A stretch of 64,000 bases of DNA from Arthrobacter sp. AFG7.2 (GCF_002892835.1 NZ_PJMB01000002.1:1-64000), one strand, 5' to 3'; positions 50,564 to 59,361 are shown, numbered from the stretch's first letter. Notes: generated by a model from the letters alone, not told the origin. Program-made: numbers and translations.

Positions 50564-51895
50564 ATGATGCTGGGGCGCCGGCGGTTCCTGGAGTGGATTG
50601 GGGCTGCGGCAGTAACGGCCGGGGTGCCCAGCGCGCTCACTGCCCCGCCTGCGGAGGTTGTTCCCTCCCCTGCCTACGTGAACGCCCGCTTTGTCAGCAG
50701 CGGCGGGGACGATGCCAACCCGGGCACCAAGGCGGCACCCTGGCAGACGCTGGCGCGGGTCAGAACGGCGCTTGACACCGGCGAAGTGGGGCGCGGCGAC
50801 GCTGTCTTATTGCGGCGCGGTGACGTGTTTTGGGGCTCCCTCAAGGTTCCTGTGCTGAAAGGGACAACGGGAGCTTTTACCCTCGGCTCCTACGGCAGTG
50901 GGGCGCTGCCGCAGATCAACGGCTACAAGGTGAGCACGGACGCGTGGGGGCTGCACAGCCCCAACGTGTGGAAACTGAACCTGACGGCCGGATCCGGGGA
51001 GTTCACCGGCAACACGGCCGGAACCTCAACGGACGTCGGATTCCTGAAGGCCGGCGGCACCATCCACGGTTGGAAGCGGTGGAACCTGGCTGACCTGGCG
51101 CAGGACTGGGATTTTTACAGCGACGATACGCACGTGTACGTGAGGCTGGGCGCATCCCCGGGTGCCGGCGTGGAGATAGCCGTGAAGCAGCAGGGTTTCC
51201 GGCCCGCCTCCAACACCAACGCCTCGGACCTGCACATCCTTGGCCACGGCGCCCACGGCGTGGGAATCTACGGGACCCAGAACGCGCAGATCAAGGACTG
51301 CCTGATTGAGGAAATCGGCGGTTCGCGGGTATCAAAGACCACCCGGTACGGGAACGGCGTGGAAATCTGGATTGGCTGCGCCAACGTGCTGGTCCAGGGC
51401 AACACCATCCGGCAGACCTATGACACGGGCACCACCATGCAGGGCAGTGCTGAGGGATCCAACGTTGCGTGGACGGACTGCCGGTTCGTGGGCAACACCA
51501 TTGAGAACTGCAACCAGAGCCTGGAGGTCTGGTCCCGGGGAACACCGGCTGCAGGTACGGGACACATCCGGTGCGCGTTTACGGACAACGAATGCCGCGA
51601 TGCCGGCTTCTCCTGGGCTGCCAACATCCGCCCGGACCAGGCAGGCATGGGCACACACCTGCTGACCTATGACGTGGATCTGCCCTGCGACATCGAGATT
51701 GCCAGGAACAGCTTTGTGGGCGCCAAGGACAACTTCGTGCGCTCCAGCGGCCCCGGGCGGCAGATCCCGGAGGGCATCAGGACCCACAGCAACACCATCT
51801 CGCTGGACAGCGGGCAGAAGATTGCCTACGAGCATCCGGAAACCATCGAGCAGCTCGACGCATGGCGTTCCCGTACCGGCAATGGACAGGCGTAG
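50564..51895 (+). CDS. Secreted right-handed parallel beta-helix protein
   Basis: 443 residues. A Tat-type signal (GRRRFLEWIGAAAVTAGVPSALTA) precedes FVSSGGDDANPGTKAAPWQTLARV, the start typical of pectate-lyase-like beta-helix proteins (DUF1565-like). Repeated short strands with Asn/Gly turns (ASDLHILGHGAHGVGIYG, NVLVQGNTIRQTYDTGTTM, DCRFVGNTIENCNQSLEVW) build the helix. Such proteins bind or cleave polysaccharides outside the cell. Catalytic residues cannot be assigned by eye. It stands alone as a transcription unit. Confidence 0.8.
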   Translation: MMLGRRRFLEWIGAAAVTAGVPSALTAPPAEVVPSPAYVNARFVSSGGDDANPGTKAAPWQTLARVRTALDTGEVGRGDAVLLRRGDVFWGSLKVPVLKGTTGAFTLGSYGSGALPQINGYKVSTDAWGLHSPNVWKLNLTAGSGEFTGNTAGTSTDVGFLKAGGTIHGWKRWNLADLAQDWDFYSDDTHVYVRLGASPGAGVEIAVKQQGFRPASNTNASDLHILGHGAHGVGIYGTQNAQIKDCLIEEIGGSRVSKTTRYGNGVEIWIGCANVLVQGNTIRQTYDTGTTMQGSAEGSNVAWTDCRFVGNTIENCNQSLEVWSRGTPAAGTGHIRCAFTDNECRDAGFSWAANIRPDQAGMGTHLLTYDVDLPCDIEIARNSFVGAKDNFVRSSGPGRQIPEGIRTHSNTISLDSGQKIAYEHPETIEQLDAWRSRTGNGQA

Positions 51896-52066
51896 CCCGG
51901 GGCACCGCTGCGCCTGTCCTGCCGGTGGCCGCCCAGGCCAGCTCACTCCTGGGTGTGGCGGCACCTCTGGAGATAGCGGACGACGGCGGCACCACCCTGC
52001 TCGCGTCCCTCGCCAGGGTCATCCGGCCGGCGCCGGGCAACCCTCTGTGATGCAGCAGTTCCGGTC

Positions 52067-52567
52067 CTAGGCCCTGGCGTCCTCATGTGCGGCGGTGGAT
52101 TCGGCGATCCGCTTGATTGCCGCGAGGGTTTTCGGAATGCCGTCCAGCGCCTGCCGGGTGCGGTCGGCGATCTGGGCGTCAGCGTCAGCACCGTATTTCT
52201 CCCCGAACATGGCTATTCCGTCCGGCAGGAATTCCCAGGACTCGGTGAGCGTGGTCCCGCCATCTGCCGGGGCCAGGGCGAAGCCCCAGCGGACGAACTT
52301 GCCGCCCACCACCCAGGCGAACTCGCGGCCGCGCTCGGCAGCCACCACCTGCGAGCGGGTCTCCCAGGACCGGTGCGGGAGCTCGTTACGGCCGGTGAAC
52401 CAGGCACCGGGCTGGCCGGCACTGTCCTCGTCGTCCCACCAGCATGACGTGCAAACCGGGCTCCACTCACCGGTGCGGGTGATGCCGGAGACCAGGTCGT
52501 ACAGCGCCTCGGCTGATGCCTTGACCGTGACCGACTCCTGGTGGTGGCGGGTGCTGTTCTGATTCAT
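52067..52567 (-). CDS. SRPBCC (polyketide-cyclase-like) protein
   Basis: 166 residues. ESVTVKASAEALYDLVSGITRTGEWSPVC at the start and TLTESWEFLPDGIAMFGEKYG...IADRTRQALDGIPKTLAAIKRIAE at the end give the START/SRPBCC helix-grip order, with a hydrophobic ligand cavity. Substrate unknown. ATG with AGGATGG upstream. It follows the DsbA-like gene by 20 nt on the same strand and is probably cotranscribed with it. Confidence 0.82.
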   Translation of the reverse strand: MNQNSTRHHQESVTVKASAEALYDLVSGITRTGEWSPVCTSCWWDDEDSAGQPGAWFTGRNELPHRSWETRSQVVAAERGREFAWVVGGKFVRWGFALAPADGGTTLTESWEFLPDGIAMFGEKYGADADAQIADRTRQALDGIPKTLAAIKRIAESTAAHEDARA

Positions 52568-52587
52568 GGGTCCATCCTTACAGACGG

Positions 52588-53322
52588 TCACTTCTTCTGC
52601 CGCCGGCTGCCGCCGTGCCAGTCCTCCTGCTGACCTGCCGTGCCGGGGCTGACCCCGAAGGCCGGGAGCTGCGGCTGCTCACGGAGGCTGCGCTTGAGCT
52701 CCGCGAAACCAGAGAAGCGTGCCAGCCCCACAACATGGTCCCAGAGCTCGGCGGCCGACTGTTCCTCCGGCAGCCGGCTGATGACCGGCCCGAAGAAGGC
52801 CACACCGGCGGGTGGCTCAAAGTGGATGATGGGCGTGCCCACATCCTTACCTGTTAGCGCCAGCGCCTCATCCGTCTCCTGCCGGATCTCGCGGTCCCAG
52901 GAGTCGTCGTCGAGGGCCTCCGCAAGCTCCAGGGGCAGGCCGGCCTCAGCGAGGATCGGCTCCACGAATTCACGCGTCCCGCGCCGCTCACGCATCTCGC
53001 TTTCAGTGCGCTGGTCCGTGTCCGGGGCAGCTTCGAAGATGTGGGTTCCGAACGCCTCGTACAGCCGGGCGATGGACTCGCGGCCATGCTCCGCACGTGC
53101 CCGGGCCGCCACCCGCAGAAGCCGGAGCCCGGCCGTGTGTCCGGCCTCGTACTCAGGCGGGAAATGCGCGTCGTAGTCAATGTGGGCGTTGATCAGGCGC
53201 AACGAAATGAACCGCCAGTCCACGGTGTACTCGCGCTGCGCCTGCACCTGCCGCACCCATTTGCTTGTCATCCAGGCGAAAGGGCAGACCGGGTCGAAAT
53301 AGAAGTTGATGTCGGCATTCAC
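52588..53322 (-). CDS. DsbA-family protein, mycothiol-dependent nitroreductase (Rv2466c)-like
   Basis: 244 residues from GTG. A thioredoxin fold with an inserted helical domain. The N-terminal FYFDPVCPFAWMTSKWVRQV aligns with the mycobacterial Rv2466c group, and VDWRFISLRLIN...PPEYEAGHTAGLRLLRVAARARAEHG follows the same pattern; VGTPIIHFEPP holds the cis-Pro. The usual CPWC is CPFA here, so only the first Cys remains (monothiol). That fits a glutathione/mycothiol-transferase or isomerase-like role rather than disulfide exchange (inference). Cytoplasmic. Confidence 0.78.
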   Translation of the reverse strand: MNADINFYFDPVCPFAWMTSKWVRQVQAQREYTVDWRFISLRLINAHIDYDAHFPPEYEAGHTAGLRLLRVAARARAEHGRESIARLYEAFGTHIFEAAPDTDQRTESEMRERRGTREFVEPILAEAGLPLELAEALDDDSWDREIRQETDEALALTGKDVGTPIIHFEPPAGVAFFGPVISRLPEEQSAAELWDHVVGLARFSGFAELKRSLREQPQLPAFGVSPGTAGQQEDWHGGSRRQKK

Positions 53323-53570
53323 GCGTCCACCCTTGCACCTGTTAGTGACCTGCGTCTATTCGACACGGGAGGTGGACAGCAGGGTGACCGGCTGGGGGCC
53401 TCGATGCCGGGGGCGGGAGCCACGTGCGTCTCATCCCGCCAAGACTGTGACGCGGAAACTCGGCAAAAACTGAGCTAAACCTGGGACACCACCGTGCGCC
53501 CGGCCTATAGGATTCCCTGGACATCCGGAGCCATGTGAATCCGGCAAAACTGAAAATGGGGGGGTCATCA

Positions 53571-54146
53571 ATGCCGGAACTCGGCCGTATCTATTGGACC
53601 CGGCAGGTGCTTCGCCTGGCGTACTCAGCGGTGATGGTTTGGATCGCCGTCGCGGTGATGTCGGCGCTCATGTCGAAGACAGCACCGGCTGTCGGAGCGG
53701 GGCCGTCCGCCGCCGCAGGGGTTCTGCGCGGCATGGTGGAGAACGTCGTTGCCGCGGTTGCGTTCCCGGGCGTGGCCGCCGTCGTCCTGGGCATTGCCGC
53801 CGCAGTCATCACCGGCCGGGACGTCCGCCGCCGGGATCCGCTGCGCCGTTTCACGAGACAGCAGCGCCGTGAAGGAATGGCCCGGGCTGGCGGCGTGTGC
53901 GAGCTGGAAGCCGGCTTCGGGCGCCGCTGTGGCCGCCCGGCGGAGCACGGCGACCACTTTTACCCGTGGTCCAAGGGCGGTTCCACCAGCCTGCAGAACT
54001 TTGTTGCAGCCTGTGCCAGGTGCAACCGTGCCAAGCGTGCCAGGATTCCGTCACCGGGCCAGCAGCAACGGATGGAACGACGACGGCGGGAGTACCTGCC
54101 GCCGTCGTCCTCCGTCAGCGTGGGCGAACGGCACCCGCTCCCCTAG
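53571..54146 (+). CDS. Membrane-anchored HNH nuclease-fold protein (copy 2)
   Basis: 191 residues, same length and layout as the protein at 49378: two hydrophobic segments, a basic linker RDVRRRDPLRRFTRQQRREGMARAGG, then HNH motifs CELEAGFGRRC and GDHFYPWSKGGSTSLQNFVAACARCNRAKRAR. The nuclease half is almost the same in both copies, while the membrane half and the upstream DNA differ. Start ATG with GGGGGG upstream; an ATG 12 codons earlier is less likely. An 11-bp stem at 54079-54109 lies inside the last codons. Confidence 0.8.
   Translation: MPELGRIYWTRQVLRLAYSAVMVWIAVAVMSALMSKTAPAVGAGPSAAAGVLRGMVENVVAAVAFPGVAAVVLGIAAAVITGRDVRRRDPLRRFTRQQRREGMARAGGVCELEAGFGRRCGRPAEHGDHFYPWSKGGSTSLQNFVAACARCNRAKRARIPSPGQQQRMERRRREYLPPSSSVSVGERHPLP
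54079..54109. repeat. Hairpin inside the 3' end of HNH copy 2
   Basis: GACGACGGCGG (54079-54089) pairs with CCGCCGTCGTC (54099-54109). It shares the ACGACGGCGG core of the terminators at 19481, 29092 and 42764 and may end transcription within the coding region. Confidence 0.5.
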
Positions 54147-54391
54147 GCAGGTGCTCTGCCGACGCGACTGCCGGGTAATGCTTGAAGCCCCGTTGTACCG
54201 CCCCGACTACTTCGACCGCGGAGCGAGGGCGCGTGAGGACATGTGTTTGGCAGGAGATTGACTTCGGCGCGGTAATTCCCAGGCAACCGCGCCGGCTCCC
54301 GATCAGCAAGCGAATTGTGCACAGCCTTCCAGGGTGTTAGCGGAATGTAGCGTGTCAGTTCGTATGCCACTAGGAGCTAGGATAGACCTTC

Positions 54392-54703
54392 ATGAGCGAC
54401 GGCGAGCTTTTCCTTTTTGACCTAGACAAACCCGAATCGCAACCGCTGGTTGATATGCCAATAAGCCCCGAGCAAGTGCACGAAATCATGCAGGCTTTCG
54501 AAGTAGCGGGGATCACGGACTCGGAAACCAAGAAGCGGATAGTTCACAGCTGCATCATTCGTGCGATCTCTCATCCTCGCGAGCTTCTAGCCAAGGACGT
54601 TCGTCCAATCCTGAAGAGGATCAGGGAGTTCGGGAAGAGTGAACCCACGAGCGGAAGCGCTTGGGATAACCGCACAGAAGAGACCTGGATCGACAAGTTG
54701 TAG
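54392..54703 (+). CDS. Small protein at island border, unknown
   Basis: 103 residues, acidic N-terminus (ELFLFDLDKPESQPLVDM) and a helical middle (SPEQVHEIMQAFEVAGITDSETKKRIVHSCIIRAISHPRELLAKDVRPILKRIREF). No known motif. TAGGAT lies 8 nt before the ATG, so it may be leaderless. Codon use is less GC-rich than to the left; it is the first gene of the right-hand island and is convergent with the methyltransferase at 54736, 32 nt apart. Confidence 0.6.
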   Translation: MSDGELFLFDLDKPESQPLVDMPISPEQVHEIMQAFEVAGITDSETKKRIVHSCIIRAISHPRELLAKDVRPILKRIREFGKSEPTSGSAWDNRTEETWIDKL

Positions 54704-54735
54704 ATGGCCAGCAGCCTCCTGGAGGCAGCTCAGGA

Positions 54736-55875
54736 CTACTTTACGAAGGTCAGAACGTGGGTCTTTTTAGGAAGTTTTGTCCCGAATCCCGACGTAAACG
54801 CTCTAGTGTATTTTTGCTGGTGGAAGTCGAGCCTAGACTCCTGCGCCAGCCCCAACTCGCTGGCCGTCTCAGAGAAATGATCTCCAGCGTCGAAGAACTC
54901 CCCGCGTATAACCGCATCGCCAACCACAACGCATATCCTCGCTGAGGGCTTCGCTACACGCGCGCACTCCGACAACACCGACCGCATCGATGACATGTAA
55001 CTAGAGAAGGGCATGCGCTGGTCCGAGTGCTTGTTTCTGGAACCAACTTCACCCTCCTGTACAGGACGAACGTCAAACCCGAGCCAAAACATACGCAGCT
55101 TGTTGTATAGGTAGTAATCGTGGGAGTTTGCATAGGGCGGCGAAGTGACTATCAGATCAACGGATTCGTCTCCGATCGGTAGATCTCGTGCGTCAGCGTT
55201 CCATACCTGGGTGGTAACGGACGGGGCGTCATTTGTGAAACCTACGGCTCTGACGAGGTTTTGTTCAAGCCGAGCACTGTATCTACGAAAAACATCCGAG
55301 TGAGTTAAAGAGTTTTCCCGCCGCACCCACCTCGTCTCACTGTCCTGTCTCGATACTGCGACGACTATCGAGCTGAGGGCACTTCTAGCAAGAAGTGTGG
55401 CGGAAGGGCTTTTCAGTTCCTCTATCCGTTTTAGGATTGTCGCTAGAGCACAGGAAACGTCCTCGGCAAACCAATGATCCCTGTTCTTGAAATTGGGCAG
55501 CACAAGGTCTTGCGCGAAACCTATACTGCCGGAATGCATAAATGTGATAAGGCTCTTCAACTCAGTTTCCGCTTTTAAATCTAAGCGACACGTTTTAGCC
55601 TCAGAGATGAGAGTTGAAACAGGATTTATATCAACACCTAAAGCATGACGGCCTGCCAGCGCGGACTCAACGAGCGTTGTGCCTGATCCGCACATGGGAT
55701 CTAAGACCGTATCGCCTGGACTGCTGTAATGAGCAATCAGGACGCGTGGTATTTGGGGGATAAATTTAGCAGGATAAGGATGAGCTCCGTGAGTGGAAGA
55801 ACGCTTGTCTTCAACACTGTCTAAGCTCGCGAAAAAGTCCTCTAAGGAACTCGCTTGGGTTGCGGAATGGTTCAC
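54736..55875 (-). CDS. DNA methyltransferase (N4-cytosine/N6-adenine type), third gene of RM operon
   Basis: 379 residues. SAM-binding motif I DPMCGSGTT at residues 59-67, followed by ALGVDINPVSTLISEAK; catalytic motif IV TSPPY at 244-248. An SPPY catalytic motif is typical of N4-cytosine or N6-adenine exocyclic amino methyltransferases; motif I precedes motif IV. The GTG start overlaps the stop of the upstream methyltransferase by 4 nt. It probably protects one strand or half of the recognition site of the associated nuclease. Confidence 0.85.
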   Translation of the reverse strand: MNHSATQASSLEDFFASLDSVEDKRSSTHGAHPYPAKFIPQIPRVLIAHYSSPGDTVLDPMCGSGTTLVESALAGRHALGVDINPVSTLISEAKTCRLDLKAETELKSLITFMHSGSIGFAQDLVLPNFKNRDHWFAEDVSCALATILKRIEELKSPSATLLARSALSSIVVAVSRQDSETRWVRRENSLTHSDVFRRYSARLEQNLVRAVGFTNDAPSVTTQVWNADARDLPIGDESVDLIVTSPPYANSHDYYLYNKLRMFWLGFDVRPVQEGEVGSRNKHSDQRMPFSSYMSSMRSVLSECARVAKPSARICVVVGDAVIRGEFFDAGDHFSETASELGLAQESRLDFHQQKYTRAFTSGFGTKLPKKTHVLTFVK

Positions 55876-56816
55876 GGCTTGCGGAAGATCATATTGTAGG
55901 AGTGGCCAATGTTGTGGTAATAGTTTTTAGACGGATAACCCAAGCAAACTAAGGGCCTAAAACGAGTCTGATCCCAAATCTGGATATCCCACAGTTTCAG
56001 ACCGGCCTCTGCCGCGCAATCGGCTATATGCATATGGAATGGGACGAAGGGTATCTTTTCTTTTGACGCCCTGAAATCTTTGACAACCCAAACGGCATAG
56101 GCGCCTGATTTCATAACCATCATGGTGTTTCCCATAACTTGCGTTATTGCCGTCAAGTACTCCGCATACGGCATGTTACCTAAGTCGCGACTGTCATCCG
56201 AGTACGGAAGTGGGTTTCTGATGGGAGCAATTCGAGAATGTTCCTGCCACTTGTAGCCGAAAGCTCCTTTTACGTGCTTGAGCAGCGCGCCGTAAGGAGG
56301 GGACGTCATAACCATATCGACAGAATCAGGCTTCACCAGCTCATTCAGGTGGAGCGAGTCCCCAGAAATCAGGACTTGCGTTCCATCTTTCGGCAAATCA
56401 GCTAACGCAAGCTCTCTGTACTGGTCATTTAGCTCTATCCCCACGCCGTTGCGACCCAATTCAACACAGGCATCAAGGGTAGTGCCAACCCCCGCGAACG
56501 GGTCCAGGACTGTCTGTCCTTTCATCGTGTACTTGGCGATCTGTTGGCTGGCCAATGATTGGGGATACGCCGCACCGTGAAGCCGCTGCTTCTCCGAGCG
56601 GGTGTCTGGAAACTCCTGTACGCTTTTACTCGACTGCGCCCACTCTGCACCAGTCAGATCGTTCAGTTCGCGAGGTCGCATATCCTTGCGTTTGGCCACA
56701 CAGTTTCGACACAGCCTCTGCGCTTCCCGCATGGTCCCGGTGAATGCGTCCGTTGTCGCCCTGCAGTTGGTGCAGTCGAAAGTGATACGGGTGGAGTCCA
56801 GCGCAGCTTGTGTCAT
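55872..56816 (-). CDS. DNA methyltransferase with zinc ribbon, second gene of RM operon
   Basis: 314 residues. An N-terminal zinc-ribbon (CTNC at 15-18, CRNC at 36-39) precedes motif I DPFAGVGTT (105-113) and motif IV TSPPY (171-175), again an amino-methyltransferase. The ATG at 56816 is 7 nt behind TAGCAT (56829-56824), a leaderless promoter; a TTG at 56846 overlapping the upstream stop is the alternative and would add ten residues. The internal promoter would let methylation precede nuclease synthesis, as in many restriction-modification systems (inference). Confidence 0.85.
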   Translation of the reverse strand: MTQAALDSTRITFDCTNCRATTDAFTGTMREAQRLCRNCVAKRKDMRPRELNDLTGAEWAQSSKSVQEFPDTRSEKQRLHGAAYPQSLASQQIAKYTMKGQTVLDPFAGVGTTLDACVELGRNGVGIELNDQYRELALADLPKDGTQVLISGDSLHLNELVKPDSVDMVMTSPPYGALLKHVKGAFGYKWQEHSRIAPIRNPLPYSDDSRDLGNMPYAEYLTAITQVMGNTMMVMKSGAYAVWVVKDFRASKEKIPFVPFHMHIADCAAEAGLKLWDIQIWDQTRFRPLVCLGYPSKNYYHNIGHSYNMIFRKP

Positions 56817-56823
56817 GACCACT

Positions 56824-56829
56824 ATGCTA
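56824..56829 (-). promoter_or_regulatory. -10 box of an internal leaderless promoter (methyltransferase)
   Basis: TAGCAT, 7 nt, ATG at 56816. It lies just downstream of the nuclease stop codon. Confidence 0.45.
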
Positions 56830-56842
56830 CCGAAGGGGTCCG

Positions 56843-58120
56843 TCAATTACCAGACTGGTCTTCGAGAGCCTCATCACTACTACCAGAAGTGTATTCGAGC
56901 CAGTCGAAGTTGCTCACCCCGGGAGACTCCACGTGCTGTGTCACGGAGACAAGGTCGCCTGCTCGTATGAACCGAAGGTAGTGGCCCGCCTGCAAGGTCG
57001 TGAGGACTCCCCGGTTGTGAAACGTAAAGCGAATCTCCTTATTTTGCCTCGGGTGGTTCGCCGCAGGCGTGTACAGAATGACGCGCCCTTGAAAGTCAAT
57101 AATTTCAGCGCCGCTGCTGAAGTACCCCTTCACCACACGTTCCTCTTTCAAAGGGCCGCCGCTGGCGCGATCGTCCTGTGTCACTTCAAGGGGAGAGAAA
57201 AACTCTTGGAACCGGATCGGAATGACGATTTGTCCAGGAGAGCTCGTGAGGCTGACGTCGTTGTCACTGAGCTTCTTATAGAAGCCCTGAAGAGGAAGCA
57301 ACTCATCAGTAACTGTGTCTGAGTCGGGATCGGGGTATTGCAGATCAATGTCCGTGAATAGCAGATCTATGTCCTGCGCACCGTCGACGCGATGGACGAC
57401 TGTAGGAGGATCGCCGAGCAAATCGAGTTCGCTGCTTTCAAAGACCCGCTGTTGGTCTGCTTGAATGGGGACACCGTTGCCCCTAGAACGACGTCCCTTC
57501 CCTTCCGGCAGGATTACGAGAGTCGGGTCCTGCTTCAGGTCCTCGATGAGTTCTAGGGTGAGATTCTTGCAAGCATTGGGATCTGTCTGAAACTTTTCAA
57601 AGTAGGCGTTTGCCTCCTCGACAAATGCTTTGGCATCGGCAGTATCGGAAGGTCCCACCCGGACCCATGCTGCGGCTTCGTAGTTTCTAAACAGCCCCCC
57701 GAGTGTCAGGTTGCCTGAGCCGATAAGGATGTTGGTCTCCTGATCGTTTTCAAATATGTAGAGCTTCGGATGAAAAGTACGCACGGGACGCCTTGGGTTG
57801 TGGAAGACGTAAGACTCTGTGGTTAGGTCTATCAGCCCTTGCAAGCCTTCAATGGATGCACCACCTTCATCTACGCCGACAATGGCCTCGACTCGCCCAC
57901 CCCGTTTTATCGAAGAGGTCAACTCATTAGACAAGCGGCTTAGCCCTGACGTCTTGCCCCAGGCGACAAGGAATCTGGACCTAGTCCCCTCCTGCAGTAA
58001 GAGCTCCTTTACTCGCTTTCCGATTTGGTCTGAAAACGGCTGCCCGACGAACTGAATTTCCAAAATAGGACCCCCATAGGATGAAAGTTGCTTCGCTGAG
58101 CCTACCGCTTGAAGTGACAT
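56843..58120 (-). CDS. PLD-family (HKD) restriction endonuclease candidate
   Basis: 425 residues. The N-terminal half is a phospholipase-D-type nuclease: HPK (117-119) in RTFHPKLYIF, GSGN (134-137) in ILIGSGNLTLGG, and a following Glu (148), one HKD motif per chain as in dimeric BfiI/NgoFVII/Nuc. The C-terminal half (FFSPLEVTQDD...VVKGYFSSGAEIIDFQGRVILYTP...AGHYLRFIRAGDLVSVTQHV) is beta-rich and could be the DNA-recognition (B3-like) part. ATG at 58120 with GAGGAGA upstream. First gene of an operon with two DNA methyltransferases, the gene content of BfiI. Confidence 0.75.
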   Translation of the reverse strand: MSLQAVGSAKQLSSYGGPILEIQFVGQPFSDQIGKRVKELLLQEGTRSRFLVAWGKTSGLSRLSNELTSSIKRGGRVEAIVGVDEGGASIEGLQGLIDLTTESYVFHNPRRPVRTFHPKLYIFENDQETNILIGSGNLTLGGLFRNYEAAAWVRVGPSDTADAKAFVEEANAYFEKFQTDPNACKNLTLELIEDLKQDPTLVILPEGKGRRSRGNGVPIQADQQRVFESSELDLLGDPPTVVHRVDGAQDIDLLFTDIDLQYPDPDSDTVTDELLPLQGFYKKLSDNDVSLTSSPGQIVIPIRFQEFFSPLEVTQDDRASGGPLKEERVVKGYFSSGAEIIDFQGRVILYTPAANHPRQNKEIRFTFHNRGVLTTLQAGHYLRFIRAGDLVSVTQHVESPGVSNFDWLEYTSGSSDEALEDQSGN

Positions 58121-58371
58121 GCATTCTCCTCGGCATTTCCAAACCCGCCGGAACTCCATCTTCCGCAAAGAAAAGGAGTGACACCTGTTGGGGCCCATGC
58201 CGTAGTCTTCCGAATCATCCCGGAGCTCCAAGACAGAGTACGACGGAGATTGGAAGCTCAATTTCCCAGTTGAGCAAACTCGATTCCATTCGGGAACCAA
58301 GGCGCTGTCTTGCCTCATGGGACCACCCGAGCAAATGTCGTTGAATGGTCGAGGGCCGCTAGGCTGTCTCA
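58121..58371. other. 251-bp divergent promoter region
   Basis: Separates the nuclease-methyltransferase operon from the second HKD gene. Contains the leaderless promoter at 58360; no operator-like palindrome seen. Confidence 0.4.
58360..58365 (+). promoter_or_regulatory. -10 box of a leaderless promoter (HKD protein)
   Basis: TAGGCT, 6 nt, ATG at 58372. Confidence 0.5.
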
Positions 58372-59361
58372 ATGAGCTCACCTAAGCGCATTCTCGACAC
58401 GGCATCAGAGTGGCTTTACGCGGCCTTCCTTCACCCCGACAGCGACGTTATCTTAACCAGTCCCTATCTTGCTTTCGATGTGTGCAAGCATATTGCAGAT
58501 GCTGCAAGGGACTCCTCTCAGTCATGGACCCTGCTGACGACGCTGGACCCGAGCGCGGTAGCAAACGGATTCCTGCGCGTCGATGGAATGAAGCTCATGC
58601 TCGATGCCGGAATCAACGTGCGGCACGTGCAACGCCTTCATGCTAAATGTTTCATCGTAGGCACTAAGGCAATGATAGGTTCCGCCAACCTCACGGGCGC
58701 CGGCTTGGGCAGCTCCGTCAGTGCCAACCGCGAACTTAGTGTGGAGCTGGATCCGGTCCAAGCAGAAGAGGCTAGAAAGATAATCTCGGGCTGGCCTTCT
58801 CGACCAGTATCAAAAGACGATCTCGATAAACTGCTCTTGCAAGCCAAGAACCTAACAGTGACCGTGCATCCAGAAAATGAGGAACAGGACGCTGAGTCGG
58901 CGCTCCACTTGGTCGAGCAACTCCTGGTCGATGCACGGCAGTCGAAACGCCGCCTGTGGGTCAAATCTGAATATGGCGAACCTGCCCTTGACGGATGGCG
59001 GCAGGATTCATGGTTTGCAAGCCCGAAGAACGGCCGTCCCAGTTTCAATCCAGGCGATCTAGTATTCATTTGTGCCGTGGGCACTCACGACTGTTACGCC
59101 GTCGTCGAAGTGACTGCTGAGGCCGAGTACAAGCCACAGGATTACGTCGAGTGGACAGAACAAGCAGAGGAGCACGATTCACTAGAACGCTGGCCCTGGA
59201 TCAACCGGACGACACCCCGACTTGTCCCGTCCTCACTCTTGGAACTCAAATTGGAAGAGCTCGGAAAGAACGGGAGAGCGCTCCAACGAGGTCACGTACG
59301 TTTAGAGTTCGACCAGTTCACCGCTGGAGTGCGAGCCCTTGGTCGCCTGGCGACCGACTAG
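58372..59361 (+). CDS. Single-HKD (PLD-like) protein with C-terminal unknown domain
   Basis: 329 residues. The N-terminal about 130 residues form a PLD-like fold with HAK (90-92) in RLHAKCFIVG, GSAN (103-106) in AMIGSANLTGAG and Glu 121. The remaining 200 residues, including KRRLWVKSEYGEPALDGWRQDSWFASPKNGRPSFNPGDLVFICAVG, look like a beta-barrel (PUA/EVE/B3-like) nucleic-acid reader, which is an inference from motif style. It is divergent from the RM operon and not part of it by strand. It could be a second nuclease of the island. Confidence 0.72.
   Translation: MSSPKRILDTASEWLYAAFLHPDSDVILTSPYLAFDVCKHIADAARDSSQSWTLLTTLDPSAVANGFLRVDGMKLMLDAGINVRHVQRLHAKCFIVGTKAMIGSANLTGAGLGSSVSANRELSVELDPVQAEEARKIISGWPSRPVSKDDLDKLLLQAKNLTVTVHPENEEQDAESALHLVEQLLVDARQSKRRLWVKSEYGEPALDGWRQDSWFASPKNGRPSFNPGDLVFICAVGTHDCYAVVEVTAEAEYKPQDYVEWTEQAEEHDSLERWPWINRTTPRLVPSSLLELKLEELGKNGRALQRGHVRLEFDQFTAGVRALGRLATD

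Noticed and set aside
54147..54391. Attachment site or tRNA at the left edge of the island
   Set aside because: No tRNA gene, integrase or direct repeat recognised in this stretch.
58372..59361. Assignment of the HKD protein as DISARM DrmC
   Set aside because: No DrmA, DrmB or DISARM methylase-type companions are present; only the general PLD fold is shared.
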